64,000 nt of DNA from Cordylochernes scorpioides (Eukaryota > Arthropoda > Arachnida > Pseudoscorpiones > Chernetidae): NCBI GenBank assembly GCA_030710605.1, contig CP092875.1, positions 64,667,462 through 64,731,461 on the forward strand. Reading direction: 5' to 3'. Positions 22,901 through 33,099 of the stretch are shown here, in pieces. Numbering within the stretch: position 1 is the first letter of the stretch; each line of letters begins with the position of its first letter. Under the pieces are notes generated by a model that worked only from the letters and a program-made list of their open reading frames with translations, did no database searches and was not told the DNA's origin. The translations under genes and the position numbers were made by a program.

Positions 22901-23517
22901 TCTAAGACTCAAAAAAGAAGGCCCTCTCCACCTGGCCAAAAGAAATGGATTTTTAAAATATAAAGTAGAAAAAAATTATTTAGCAGAAAAAATTTATCAA
23001 TGCGAACAACTACAAAATGTTATTTTTAATGCTTCTTTAAATGAACCCACCAACAAACAATGCCAAAATCCAGAATACTTAAAACAATTATCATTAGAAA
23101 TAATTAATAACATTCCTAAAAATGCAATAACTATTTATACCGATGGTAGCAGAGACGAGCTAGGACACACTGGCAGTGACTGTCTCATCAAAACCACAAA
23201 TGGCATTGAGAAAATGAACAGAAGAAACATAGATTTTTACTCAGTCTTCAGATCAGTACTTATAGCCATCTATGAAGCCTTAAAATCCATCAGAAATACT
23301 AATTATCAAGATATCTGGATTCTTACTGATAGTAGAAGTGCCATACAACACTTGAGTCACACAGGGGAACTTAGAGACAAAGTAAGCAGGAACATAATTG
23401 GCTATCTCCAAAAACTTTCAAAAACCTCAAAAATTCACCTTCAATGGATACCCTCACATGTTGGAATTGAAGGCAATGAAGCTGCTGATGTGCTAGCGAA
23501 AAAAGGTACAAAAGAAC
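19954..23517 (+). pseudogene. LINE copy 2 ORF2 (EN-RT-RNase H), frameshifted
   Basis: Consecutive frames follow one protein. 19954-21192 holds the endonuclease (GDLNAKHQLWG, SDHLPILIEI). 21198-21500 and 21503-21804 hold the start of the reverse transcriptase (PGPDGIHGQMIS, NYRPISLTSICCK then an in-frame TAA at 21802). 21805-22314 has DLTQAFDKVW and PQGSVLSPTLF. 22311-23517 has the thumb and RNase H (TDGSRDELGHTGSD). The FADD box is itself disrupted by a shift near 22245. One codon pair (RKDR) is deleted relative to copy 1. With several independent lesions this copy cannot make a functional enzyme. The last open frame runs 17 codons into the copia LTR. Confidence 0.88.
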
Positions 23518-23763
23518 TGATGAATGAAGCGTGGACCGGCCGCTGGGCGGCGCTGCATGGAGATGACTAACCAATGGGAACGCCCCTCCCCTCCTGCCGC
23601 CGTCATCTTGTTTACAGTCTTAAGCCTCCCTTTGTTTTTACTGCTGTGTGCGGTTGCTGCTGTGTCATCATATATATCCTCATATATCCTTATATTAAAT
23701 AATAATCCTATATTCATAAATCACTTCTTTTGGCTGTTCTTTTTGCATCACCGACCCACAACA
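23518..23763 (+). repeat. Copia 5' LTR
   Basis: This 246-bp copy has a GC-rich first half (CCGGCCGCTGGGCGGCGC) and an AT-rich TATATATCCTCATATATCC stretch that could serve as promoter. It has TG...CA ends. Confidence 0.93.
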
Positions 23764-23776
23764 TGGTAGCAGAGCG
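23764..23776 (+). promoter_or_regulatory. Copia primer-binding site (initiator tRNA-Met)
   Basis: TGGTAGCAGAGCG directly follows the 5' LTR. It is complementary to the 3' end of eukaryotic initiator methionine tRNA. Confidence 0.85.
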
Positions 23777-23816
23777 CGGTCTGCATTAAAAAGAACGAAA
23801 AGTAAGTGAAACCAAG

Positions 23817-24869
23817 ATGGCGTCGTCTTCCCAAGCGCTTGCCCTGAACGTCGAGAAGCTCACCGGCAGCAATTATCGATCATGGAAATTTAACATGAAG
23901 ATGCTCCTGATCGAAAGAGGATTATGGGAATGTGTAATTAACGAAGAAGCGATCGACGCTGATGAGGATCAAAGAAAATATGAGAAGACAAAAATCAAAC
24001 AAGAAAAGGCACTGGCAACGATTGCTCTATCAATTTCTACAGAGCAACAAATTCACGTTATCGATTGTAAGACTGCAAGTGAAGCCTGGACGACCCTGGA
24101 ACAAATATTTGAACCGAAATCAAGGGCGCGAATTCTTCAACTAAAGAAACAATTCGTGAACATCAAGTTCATTGAAGAAGAAGATATGATAAATTACCTA
24201 TCAAGATTAAAGACCTGTAGTGATCATCTCAGAGAAGCAGGATGTGAAGTAAAGGATGAAGATCTGGCATACTCTATGCTAGCTGGACTACCAGACTCCT
24301 ATGATGGGATTATAATGAACTTTAGCAACATGACGGATGATGAATTCACGTCATCCAAGGTGAGGCAGATCCTGCTAACGGAACATGAGAGGAGAACAAC
24401 CAGAAAGGAGGATTCATCCAAGGAGGTGCTACAGGTGAACAAGCTTCAAAATAACAACAGTACCGACAGTCGAAGAAAATGCTACCGATGCGGGAAGATA
24501 GGACACATCGCCACCAACTGCCGAGGAATGAAGCAAACAACTAGAAACCGCGATAATCAGCATTATCAGAGGAAGGTAAACAAATCAGATAACTTCCTGG
24601 CTGCACTCAACCTAACGAGCGACGAGGATTCGTGGCTGCTGGATAGCGGAGCAACCAACCATGTATGCAGAAACAAGGACTGGTTCGTTGACCTTCGGGA
24701 GGTGTCTTCTGATCCTATTATGACTGCGAGTGGGACAACTGAAGCCAAAGGATATGGACACATATTTCTCCAGACGTCTATCCATAATGAAAGCATCGAA
24801 ATCAAGCTAAACAATGTGTTGCACGTCCCCCAAATGTGCGAAGGAATCTGCTGTCAGTCTCCAAGATAG
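23817..24869 (+). pseudogene. Copia gag and protease
   Basis: From ATG at 23817 the frame has the UBN2-type copia gag (KLTGSNYRSWKFNMKMLLIE, then W..LEQIFEPKS), with a CCHC knuckle CYRCGKIGHIATNC near residue 222. The copia protease follows with WLLDSGATNHVC (D at about 275), then LHVPQM. Gag packages RNA, and the protease releases pol. Just after LHVPQM the frame is lost: a TG repeated once (ATGTGCG near 24836) shifts the reading to nonsense (CEGICCQSPR stop), while the expected continuation is in another frame. Copia elements normally have one gag-pol frame, so this is probably a mutation, though LTRs say it is recent. Confidence 0.88.
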
Positions 24870-25069
24870 AAGAAAACGGCAACCGTGTGACCTTTCGTAA
24901 TATGGTAGCTCGCGTTTTCAACCCAGAAAACAGGATTATAGCGGAAGCGACAAATGTAAATGGCCTCTACATTGTGAAAGGTAAGACCTTAAACTCCAGT
25001 AAAACAGCATTTAATAGTGAAAGGGACCATTTTCAGAACAATTCCTTAAGAACGTGGCATCAACGGTGA
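24836..25069 (+). pseudogene. Copia linker between protease and integrase
   Basis: The reading RRNLLSVSKIEENGNRVTF is the conserved segment after copia protease. It leads to WHQR, the start of the GAG_pre-integrase zinc-binding region (H of the HHCC). It ends at an in-frame TGA (25067-25069), after which the same frame continues into integrase. So a single nonsense codon separates this from pol. Confidence 0.8.
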
Positions 25070-25099
25070 TGCCATATTGACAGTAACGCCATTGAAAAG

Positions 25100-27772
25100 A
25101 TGGCGCGGGAGGAGCTGGTAATAGGCTTAGAAATTTCCTCTAGAGACAAAGGCCTATGCGACGATTGTTGTATCGCTAAATCCACTAAAGCGTCACATAA
25201 AAACCTAGGCAATATTAGATCTAAACAGACCTTGGAGCTTATCCACACAGATATTTGCGGTCCAATGCCGGTAAAATCAACCGGAGGCAATAGATACTTT
25301 CTATCTTTTGTTGATGATTTCTCAAAAAAGATTACTGTGTATCTTCTGAAAAACAAAGATGAGGTATTAAAACATTTCGATATCTATAGAGCCACTGTAG
25401 AGAGACAAACTGGTAATAAAATTAAAGTGTTACGATCGGATAATGGACTTGAGTTTTGCAATAGAGATTTTCAAAACAAATTACAAAAACTAGGGATAAA
25501 GCATGAACGCACAAACGTGTATTCTCCGCAAATGAACGGTGTGGCAGAACGTGTAAATCGAACACTTTTAGATATGGCCCGCGCTTGTTTACATAGTGCA
25601 AATCTCCCCCAAAGATTTTGGGCAGAGGCGGTAAACACAGCTGCTTACATTAAAAACAAATGTTATAATAGTGCTCTAAAAGACAAAGTACCTGATGGAC
25701 TTTGGTTAGAAAGAAATCCTAGTGTAAGACACCTAAAAGCATTTGGATGTTTGGCATATAGCCATATACCAAGAGAAAGAAGGCGAAAATTAGACCATCG
25801 AGCATGTAGATGTATTCTGGTAGGATACTCTACTCAAACACGTGGATATCGTCTCTGGTGCCCAGAATTACAAAAGGTGATTGAAACAAAACATGTTAGA
25901 TTCGATGAGTCTAAAATTGGACTAGAGTGGACCAAAATAGTCGAAGAGACAGAACCGGAAAGGTACAACCACGTTTGGCTAGAACCTGAGACTAACCATG
26001 ATAACGACCTAGAGAATAAATTACCGAGTAATTTGGATTCAGTGGGGGTAGAGGACACTCTACCACAACCCTCCACCTCCAAAAACATTGTTCGAAATCC
26101 ATATGGGAGAAAAGGTAAACCAAGAGTAGAATTGAATTTTTTAGATGTTACCGAGCCGCAAAGTTTTGAGGAGGCAGTCCAATCTCCCGAAGCCATGTAT
26201 TGGAGAAAAGCAATGGAAGATGAGCTTAGAGTGCTTCAGGAACGAGGCACTTGGGAGTTATCAACATTACCGCCGGGAAAGAAACCGATTAGCAGCAGAT
26301 GGGTGTATAAGGTGAAGACAAATGAGAGCGGAAATGTAGAGCGTTTCAAAGCACGTTTAGTGGCTAAAGGTTTCTCACAGAAACAAGGAATCGATTTTCA
26401 GGAAACTTATGCACCTGTTATTAACTTAGCTGTAATCAGAGTTTTATTAACGTTAGGTTTGAACATGAAATGGTACAATAGACATCTCGACGTAGATAAC
26501 GCTTATCTATATGGCGACTTAGAAGAAGAAATATACATGCTTTTGCCAGAAGGGGTCGAGAGGAAAGATAACGAGGTTTACAAACTGCTTCGACCTATTT
26601 ACGGCTTGCGACAATCAGGGCGGAATTGGAATTTAACACTCGATCATGCTTTACAAGAAATGGGATTTACACGACTAGAATCCTGTAATTGTATTTATAC
26701 TTATCTAGATAAGGCAATTATTGCCGTTTATGTAGATGACTTGGCTTTATTTGGTGAGAGTGAAGAGATTTTGCGGAATATAGAACAGAAAATTAATGAA
26801 AGGTTCCGAGTTAAAAATTTGGGAGCGATCAGGAATTTCTTGGGAGTTCAGATTGACTATCCAGATGAGGAGACTGTAGTACTATCTCAAAGTACGTATG
26901 TTAAATCAATCTTACAAAAATTCAACATGATTGAATGTCGACCGGTATACACACCGTTAGACATTAGTTTTCCAATCTCAAAAGGAGATTGCCCCACAGA
27001 TGAAGAAGAGAAAGAGAGGATGAGAGCTATTCCATATAGGGAACTAATCGGGTCGCTCCTTTATCTTGCAAATTGTACTAGGCCAGACTTAATGTTTTCC
27101 GTTACGAGATTAGCTCAATTCTCTAGCAACCCTGGACGTCGACATTGGCAAGCTGCCAAACACATCTTAAGATATTTACACGGGAGCATAAATCTATCTC
27201 TCGTTTATCGCCGGACTGATTCCAATGATGTTTGTGCATACAGTGATGCAGATTGGGCTAGCGACATCGATGACAGACGGTCCAATAGTGGGACCGCTAT
27301 CACTATAGGACATTCCTTAGTCATATGGAAGACTTGCAAACAGAAGTGTGTCTCACTTTCCACAATGGAGGCAGAATATTTAGCGCTATCCCAGACCACT
27401 AAGGAAGCAGTTTGGATCGCTACCATCTTGAAAGAATTAAAGTTCTTAACGAATTTTGCCTTTCCCTTGATAATTCATTGCGATAATAGATCCGCTATAG
27501 ATTTTTCCAAAAATAATGTGGAGAACAACAGATCCAAACACATTGACATAAGATACCATCACGTCAGAGAAAGAATAATTAGCGGAGAGATCAAGATTGT
27601 CTACATCCCTACAAAGGAGAACCTGGCCGACGTCTTCACCAAGACCCTGAGCAAAGTGGCTCACAAGAACGCCTGTGACTTAATGAACTGTTCTTCAGTC
27701 CAGCGCTTCAGTGGGGGAATGATGAATGAAGCGTGGACCGGCCGCTGGGCGGCGCTGCATGGAGATGACTAA
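25100..27772 (+). pseudogene. Copia integrase, reverse transcriptase and RNase H
   Basis: The frame is open for 890 codons. Domains in order: the CC half of the integrase zinc finger (CDDCCIAKSTKASHK); integrase core with ELIHTDICGPM, VLRSDNGLEFCN and GVAERVNRTLLD (catalytic D, D, E near residues 50, 113 and 149); copia reverse transcriptase with RWVYKVKTN, ARLVAKGFSQ, LDVDNAYLYGDL, YGLRQSGRNW and YVDDLALF (about 544); and RNase H with YSDADWASD (about 713), STMEAEYLAL and SKHIDIRYHHVRE. The last 17 codons lie inside the 3' LTR. This section is undamaged. Together with the LTR identity it suggests that the element moved recently and that the two upstream lesions are late, were present in its RNA, or are sequencing errors. 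Confidence 0.92.
27710..27719 (+). promoter_or_regulatory. Copia polypurine tract
   Basis: AGTGGGGGAA lies immediately before the 3' LTR, the usual site of plus-strand priming. Confidence 0.7.
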
Positions 27773-27963
27773 CCAATGGGAACGCCCCTCCCCTCCTGCC
27801 GCCGTCATCTTGTTTAGTCTTAAGCCTCCCTTTGTTTTTACTGCTGTGTGCGGTTGCTGCTGTGTCATCATATATATCCTCATATATCCTTATATTAAAT
27901 AATAATCCTATATTCATAAATCACTTCTTTTGGCTGTTCTTTTTGCATCATCAACCCACAACA
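27720..27963 (+). repeat. Copia 3' LTR
   Basis: This 244-bp copy lacks two bases (ACAG against AG) and has two substitutions near its end compared with the 5' LTR. AGAAC follows. Confidence 0.93.
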
Positions 27964-28068
27964 AGAACCCTTGCCACAGAAAAATAAACTTACTTTTAAA
28001 GAAATAGAAACAGTAGCCAAAACAAAAATAAATAAGAACTGGAGGATCCCACCTAAGCACAGTTGGTA

Positions 28069-28531
28069 GTGGCAGTGGCCACCCAGACCTTTCGGTCCAT
28101 AAACCGGCATGCGAAGGCATACCCATTGCTGAAATCCAGATCACACAGCCAAAAGGGAATGATGCATTCTCCATGCACCGAGCGGCCATTGTTTGGCCCC
28201 TCGCGCCCGCCATTATGGTCTGGCTCCTAGGGGTCGACCAATCAAACCCACAGGCGTCTTCGAGAGTTCATTGGCAAGGTTGCTGACCGAGCCCTCTCGT
28301 TCGGACTTAGTTAAACCCGTCCTACGCTCCAATAGGACTCCCCCCCCCTTTGGCCCTCGAACCTTTGATCACAGTACTCCCTGAATCTGCCGTCGAATCA
28401 AGGACCTCTGAGGTTGACGCAGGGAACCTCGTGAAGGCGGGGAGGGTGGTACTGCTGTGTGCACCCCTTGGTTTTTTGGTTGGTACATTCTAGGAGCAAT
28501 AGTTCCCCAGACCTCAAAGGTCCATATTTTG
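28069..28531. mobile_element. Unclassified 463-bp insertion with 7-bp TSD
   Basis: LINE sequence GTTGGTA is duplicated at 28062-28068 and 28532-28538, and the LINE resumes with the next expected bases (GAGTGGAG). The insert is notably GC-rich. Near its left end is CCAGACCTTTCGGTCCATA, and near its right end CCAGACCTCAAAGGTCCATA. These are short, partly self-complementary terminal repeats. There is no open frame with a known domain. Possibilities are a MITE of an 7-8-bp TSD superfamily or a small retroposon. Confidence 0.65.
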
Positions 28532-28869
28532 GTTGGTAGAGTGGAGTGAACCCAGGAGGAGCTCTGAACATCAGAAATAGATAGCATCAAACAACACTAA
28601 CAAGATTTAGAACAGGGCCATCTCAAGCCATTGAAGATAGAAAATAATACCAAAATCTACCCCACTTTGCCCAAAATGTAGCTTGGCACCTGCAGCTCCA
28701 GAACACATTTTGGCTTGCATTAGATGCACTAAACAGGACCTCTGGGAGAGGCCGCTGCTCATCATAAAACAGCTCGAGGAGCATGAACTCATGGAATTCG
28801 TGTAATCTTTACACAAGGGGATAAGAAACAACAACAACTCTTTCAGTTAAAATAATTTGTATATGGTAT

Positions 28870-28960
28870 TTTTTAAACGCATTTGAAAATTAACCCGCAT
28901 GTGTTTCTTTCAAACAAAAAATCGAAATTTATTTTTTTAAGGAGAAATAACGATTATTTC
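28870..28960. repeat. Degenerate hairpin repeat
   Basis: TGTTTCTTTCAAACAAAAAATC and the following AAATTTATTTTTTTAAGGAG resemble the foldback element at 50166-50251, with decayed arms. Confidence 0.4.
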
Positions 28961-29023
28961 TAACCTTAGGTTTGAAGTATGAAAGGATGAACCGCGAAGA
29001 GTAATAATTAACGGAAAAGTAAG

Positions 29024-29096
29024 TGTCCAGGATGGGAATCGAACCCACAGTGTTCCGCTTACCGGGCAGATGCCATGTCCACTAGGCTATATATGG
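29024..29096 (-). tRNA. tRNA-like pseudogene (Thr-GGT-like)
   Basis: On the minus strand there is a good A box (TAGCCTAGTGGACATGG) and B box (GGGTTCGATTCCC). A 5-bp anticodon stem (TCTGC/GCGGA) encloses CCGGTAA, giving anticodon GGT. The base before the anticodon is C where T is nearly universal. The 3' acceptor strand CCTGGAC has no partner, because the 5' side is replaced by Penelope-like repeat sequence. It is a truncated tRNA pseudogene or a tRNA-derived retroposon head. Confidence 0.5.
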
Positions 29097-29200
29097 TGTT
29101 TTTGGCCACAATTCTGGAATAATTAAAAATCATTGATTAATTAATAATTTATTCTGGACAGATGGCACAAGCCGTCAGTAACTTTTAGTTGCATGATCAG
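29090..29200. repeat. Penelope-like terminal repeat fragment
   Basis: TTGGCCACAATTCTGGAATA, then TTATTCTGGACAGATGGCAC and GTCAGTAACTTTTAGTTGCA match, with divergence, the blocks at 38140-38235 and 44760-44850. Confidence 0.5.
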
Positions 29201-29391
29201 ATGTCTCCCCCCTGATCATTTACTGGTGTCAATAAAATCTCAATGGGAGGAAAAGTCATCCACCAGAATTCCCAACAAAGATTGTAGCAGCCTTGTTTAT
29301 TCTCCAGTGGGACTTAAATTGTTTATTAAACTGGTGTTAGAACAACAGGATATATACTCTCTTGGTTTCCCTCCTTATTGAATCATGTTGT

Positions 29392-29516
29392 TGTTGTTCC
29401 TTATCCCCTTGTGTAAAGATTACACGAATTCCATGAGTTCATGCTCCTCGAGCTGTTTTATGATAAGCAGTGGCCTCTCCCAAAGGTCCTGTTTAGTGCA
29501 TCTAATGCCGGCCAAA
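29392..29516 (-). mobile_element. Truncated LINE 3' end
   Basis: TTGTTGTTGTTCCTTATCCC through AAAGGTCCTGTTTAGTGCAT matches the last 125 bases of the LINE family, on the minus strand. It is 5' truncated. Confidence 0.8.
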
Positions 29517-29519
29517 ATT

Positions 29520-29660
29520 GGCCTAATCTAATCCAAATAAATTAATAGTATGTGACGTTTCTGTAACAGCGTTGTTACTTAAATATCACACACTATTCAT
29601 TTATTTGGATTAGGTCTTATTTTCTTGTAGCTCTAATCTATAATCCAAATTGTGATTTAT
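29520..29660. mobile_element. Palindromic MITE copy (partial)
   Basis: TCCAAATAAATTAATAGTATG, GTAACAGCGTTGTTAC and CACACACTATTCATTTATTTGG are present, ending ATAATCCAAATTGTGATTTA. Confidence 0.7.
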
Positions 29661-29838
29661 CATATCAACTCTCCAGTAAGAGGACAGCTCTTCAAAGCTC
29701 TCTGTAGCTTGCAACTAGGTGCTGTCCTTTAACAGAGAGGTATAGTTCTACTGTATTAACAATTGTGCTTTATCATAAATCATTGTATTCTAAAGCCTGA
29801 GTGTGTTGGTTACCTCTAACTTGAGTCTGTGTTTGCAG

Positions 29839-30270
29839 CACCTGTCTGTGACCAGCCCCTGCTAGATACTTCTTCCCCTTCCAGACCCTCTACATCTGAA
29901 CCTCTACAGCTGCTTCCTCACCTTGTCAAGATGATATAACTACCTGTTATATAATTTTGGACTTTTATTATTAATGATTTTGTTTCTGCCAACAAGGTAG
30001 CTCGGATGGTAGTTTTGTCGTAAAGTTGACCATGCCTTGGGCAGCGGGGCGGAAGGGGGTGGCAGGATGGGGTTGTAGGGGTTTGGGTGGTGTTGGGCTG
30101 ATGACGCACCTCAACCTCGCTGTCAACTCCCTGGGACCTCCATCTCTGGCTCTCCACCCACCTTCCCTCGTAGCCAGGGGCTTGGTGAACTTTCCTGCAT
30201 GGCTGCTACTCTGGGCTCCATACCTCCCTTGTTGGTACCCTGTTCCTTGTTTTCTTCCTAATGGAATAAA
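29839..30270 (+). other. Candidate host terminal exon with 3' UTR
   Basis: After GTTTGCAG (to 29838) a GC-rich frame starting PVCDQPLLDTSSPSRPSTSE runs to a TAA at 29937-29939 with no disruption. This is followed by about 330 bases of GC-rich non-coding DNA and a canonical AATAAA at 30265-30270, with a T-rich tract downstream. Composition differs sharply from the AT-rich, repeat-filled surroundings. The frame (phase requiring two bases) fits the one-base overhang of one open frame of the candidate exon at 5019. The short serine/proline-rich peptide matches nothing I recognise. An alternative is the unique part of an unknown retroposon. Confidence 0.35.
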
Positions 30271-30349
30271 TGATGTGCTTAGATAATTGTTTTTTTTTTA
30301 TTTACATAGCAGCAAAATATTCCATGGGTGATAACATCTGTTGAGATAT

Positions 30350-30606
30350 AGTAGAACCTCCATGAAAGAACACTTGCTAGAGGACACCTCTATATAAAGG
30401 ACTTTTGAAAATTGCCATTTTTACTCATTTGCATATCTCCTGTTGGAGGACACCACTTCCTTTAAAGGGCACCTAGTTGCAGAGCCAAAGTGTCCTCTAG
30501 AGAGAAGTATATACTTTTATCAGAGAGTTGCTAATTAGTAAAATATGGTAATTTTGACAATGAAAACTGTCCTTTGTAGAGAGGTGTCCTCATAGAGGTT
30601 CTACTG
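30350..30606. mobile_element. Tigger-like MITE
   Basis: GTAGAACCTCCATGAAAGA at the left and GAGGTGTCCTCATAGAGGTT followed by CTACTG at the right form inverted ends, next to TA. The interior shares AGAGGACACC and TTGCAGAGCCAAAGTG with the element at 16215. Confidence 0.75.
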
Positions 30607-30699
30607 TATTGTGTTTTCTATATGGTCATTTTATTAGGTAAAAATAGGTAATTTTCCGGTATTTAGAGTTTTTTTCATATAATTATCTTCTTTCTTATC

Positions 30700-30900
30700 T
30701 CCAACTGTAGACCATTTCAATTTGGCATTGGGAGACTAGGGAATTTTTTGAAATTAAGGCCCTTTGCCTTAACTCCAGACCCTGATTATTCTGTGTGATG
30801 GCCGATGCAGCATAGTGGGAAGATTTGACAACCATCATGATTGGGTTGAAGTAGAATGCGTCTGCCTTTGTCATTAAGACTGGGAGCACTACAGACTCAG
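30700..30900 (-). mobile_element. Diverged LINE 5' region
   Basis: The order of CCCTGATTATTCTG, GATGGCCGATGCAGCAT and the downstream AGAATGCGTCTGCCTTTGTC parallels the 5' region of LINE copies 1 and 2 with about 70-75 percent identity. It is an older relative or subfamily. Confidence 0.5.
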
Positions 30901-31497
30901 TGGCAGGTCGACTTAGCTCCAAAAGAAATGGATGCCTCTGATATGGAGTACAGATGCTGCTCATCCTGGATCAGGAGCCCTAACAAGCTACTATCAGGCA
31001 TGCCAGCTGAACCCAGGTTTTTTAGCGAGCATGTTGCTGCTCCCCTTCCTTTTTATCCGGGCTTGGGACCGGCAAAGGCGGAGTTTAATTTTAATTATCT
31101 TCTGGATATATTCAAATATATATGGAGGTCTGATCATAATCTGAAAACAGATTGGATCAAAGACCCAGTAATTTCTGGTTCCTAGCATAGGTTTAAAGAA
31201 TCAACTATCTTCCTTGTAAGCATTTCACAGCCTTTTTTTTACCCTCAGACTGGTAAAATTAGATAACAAATTTTGTGAACCTATTTTTTTAACCAAAAAA
31301 AAAAAAACCTTTGTCACTTATAGGAAATTTAAATTACAGCGTGTTCCTTTTAAAAAATAAATTATACTGCTCTAAACTGCAATGATAAAAATAATGAACA
31401 GGCCTGGCTCATTTGTGGAGAACCCTCGCAAGTATGTTTGTAAAGGTTCCCTTTGTAAGGTCTCTTCCATTATTTTTAATAAAAAAAAAGAAATATA

Positions 31498-31600
31498 CAT
31501 TAGATGCACTAAACAAGGACCACTGCTTATCATAAAACAGCTCGAGGAGCATGAACTCGTGAATTCATGTAATCTTTGCACAAGGGGGTAAGAAATCACA
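31498..31600 (+). mobile_element. Truncated LINE 3' end
   Basis: ACATTAGATGCACTAAACAA to GTAATCTTTGCACAAGGGGG matches the LINE 3' terminus, with a 20-base deletion, after an A-rich stretch. Confidence 0.75.
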
Positions 31601-31924
31601 AAAACAAAAGGAGAAGTAAATAAACACTCCAGAGGTTAGTGGTGACAAGGAGGCTATAGCCCTAGAAAAAGACATGTTGACAGTTTGACCAGTCTGACCA
31701 TATCTCCGATCTCTACAATCCAACCGTCTTTTACCAGCCCCAGACTCTTATTTTCAGCCCCCTTAGTTTCCCCTTACTAGGGTCAAAGGTTGAACTTTTC
31801 TGTTCCTGCTATGTAAATTGATATAGAGCCAGCTTGTCATGTCTATTTCTGGGGTTGTCAGCCTTCCTTTACTCTTTGTAATTAACTAGTACAGAATTGA
31901 CCCCATTCCTTAGCTAGGATCAGG

Positions 31925-32880
31925 AGTAATATCATCGGAAAGAGCAATGTCTACGGCGGATGGGGTAGGACTTCCCATTTGAGCATTTCTAAGTATATTT
32001 TAACAGGTGCTGCGGCATGGCATCGAGTATTATCATGTTGCAAAATAACTTTATTGGTGTCTATTGTTGTATTGCAGGCCGTTTTTCTCGCAATGCTCGA
32101 CTCAAAAGCATCAATTGTCTTCGGTAGACCCCCTGTGATATATTTTGTTGGGTTGTAGTAGTTCATAATATACCACTCCTAGCTGGTCCCACCAAATACA
32201 TTAATCTTCTCGACATGAATATTTGGGCTTGACCGTTTGATGGGTGAGGCACAGTCCAAGGGGTATTCATACGTTATCCGACATTTGGATTCTTGTAATG
32301 GACCCACTTTTCATCACTAGTCACACAATTCAATCAAAAACCCCTTTCTTTTTTGACATTGGAGCAGTTCACGTGTTAAAAAATGGCGTTCGACATCTCT
32401 TGGCTTCAGTTCATACTGCACCCAATTTCTTACCTTTAAGATTATTCCCATTTTTTTTGAGCAATTAAAAATGGCTGGTTGAGTGACTCCAAGTATTTTA
32501 GAGAGTTCCTTTGCATTTGTTTTGGATCTACATCAAGCCTTGCCTCTAATTTTTTATCCTCAAACTTTGGTGGCGCTCTGGTCTTTCTTCGTCTTCCAAA
32601 TCAAAATTGCCACTTTTAAACAGTGAAAACCACTTCTGACACGTTTGTTCAGCTAGAGAATGGTGACCATAAACTTCAACTAAAATTCCATGACTCTCAG
32701 CAGCTTTTTTTATTCATATTGAGGTAATGAAGTAAAACTCCTCACAAAAAAAAAAGAAAAGATTATTTGGTACAAAAGTTGACATTTTAGAAGCAAACAG
32801 AAACTAGGTTGTTTACACTTCAGAGAAATGACGGTTACTGAAAAAGGAAGCCTTATGATGATGCTTCAAAATAAGGAGTA
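31925..32880 (-). pseudogene. Mariner transposase remnant
   Basis: The minus strand at 31951-32166 reads KVILQHDNTRCHAAAPVKIY and LKWEVLPHPP, the second catalytic region of mariner transposases (HDNARPH... and the W.V..HPPYSP block). Upstream on the same strand broken segments suggest the linker (RRRKTRAPPKFEDKKLEARL) and part of the N-terminal region, in various frames. DDD/D transposases cut and paste the element at TA. Stops and shifts are frequent and the PYSPDLAPSD block is damaged, so it is an old inactive copy. I could not define the terminal inverted repeats. Confidence 0.75.
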
Positions 32881-33099
32881 TTCCCAGATGAAACATGGGG
32901 AATAATGAACTAGTTATCAAAACCTACCCAAACTTATTTAAACTCGGTGTGGTGTCATCGACATAATCTCATATGTTCATTGTAGAGGGTGAAGGAGATG
33001 ATTGCTTTTTGTGGTTTGAGTCGTTTTGGTGTTCCCATATTCAGTCTTAACTGTGAATTCGTTCTGTATTTTGTTCTTTAATCAGAATAATTAGATTTG

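Larger units (their letters stand above)
23518..27963 (+). mobile_element. Ty1/Copia LTR retrotransposon, young, inserted in LINE copy 2
   Basis: LTRs at 23518-23763 and 27720-27963 begin TGATGAATGAAGC and end CCCACAACA. They differ by a 2-bp indel and two substitutions, indicating recent insertion. The target duplication AGAAC is at 23513-23517 and 27964-27968. Initiator-methionine-type primer site and polypurine tract are in the expected places. The LINE reading resumes exactly after the element (PLPQKNKLTFKEIE). Confidence 0.95.
19748..28838 (+). mobile_element. LINE copy 2, interrupted by copia and a 463-bp insertion
   Basis: This is the same family as copy 1, on the plus strand, starting GGTGGCGGATAGGGG and ending with GGGGATAAGAAACAACAAC. 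Subtracting the copia (23518-27963 plus a 5-bp duplication) and the 28069-28531 insertion leaves about 4.2 kb. The 5' end lacks about 45 bases present in copy 1, and I see no convincing target duplication. Several frameshifts split the coding sequence. Confidence 0.9.

Noticed and set aside
30026-30286. 86-codon GC-rich frame after the candidate terminal exon
   Set aside because: It lies in what looks like the 3' UTR; the glycine/leucine-rich peptide has no recognisable feature and it overlaps the AATAAA signal.
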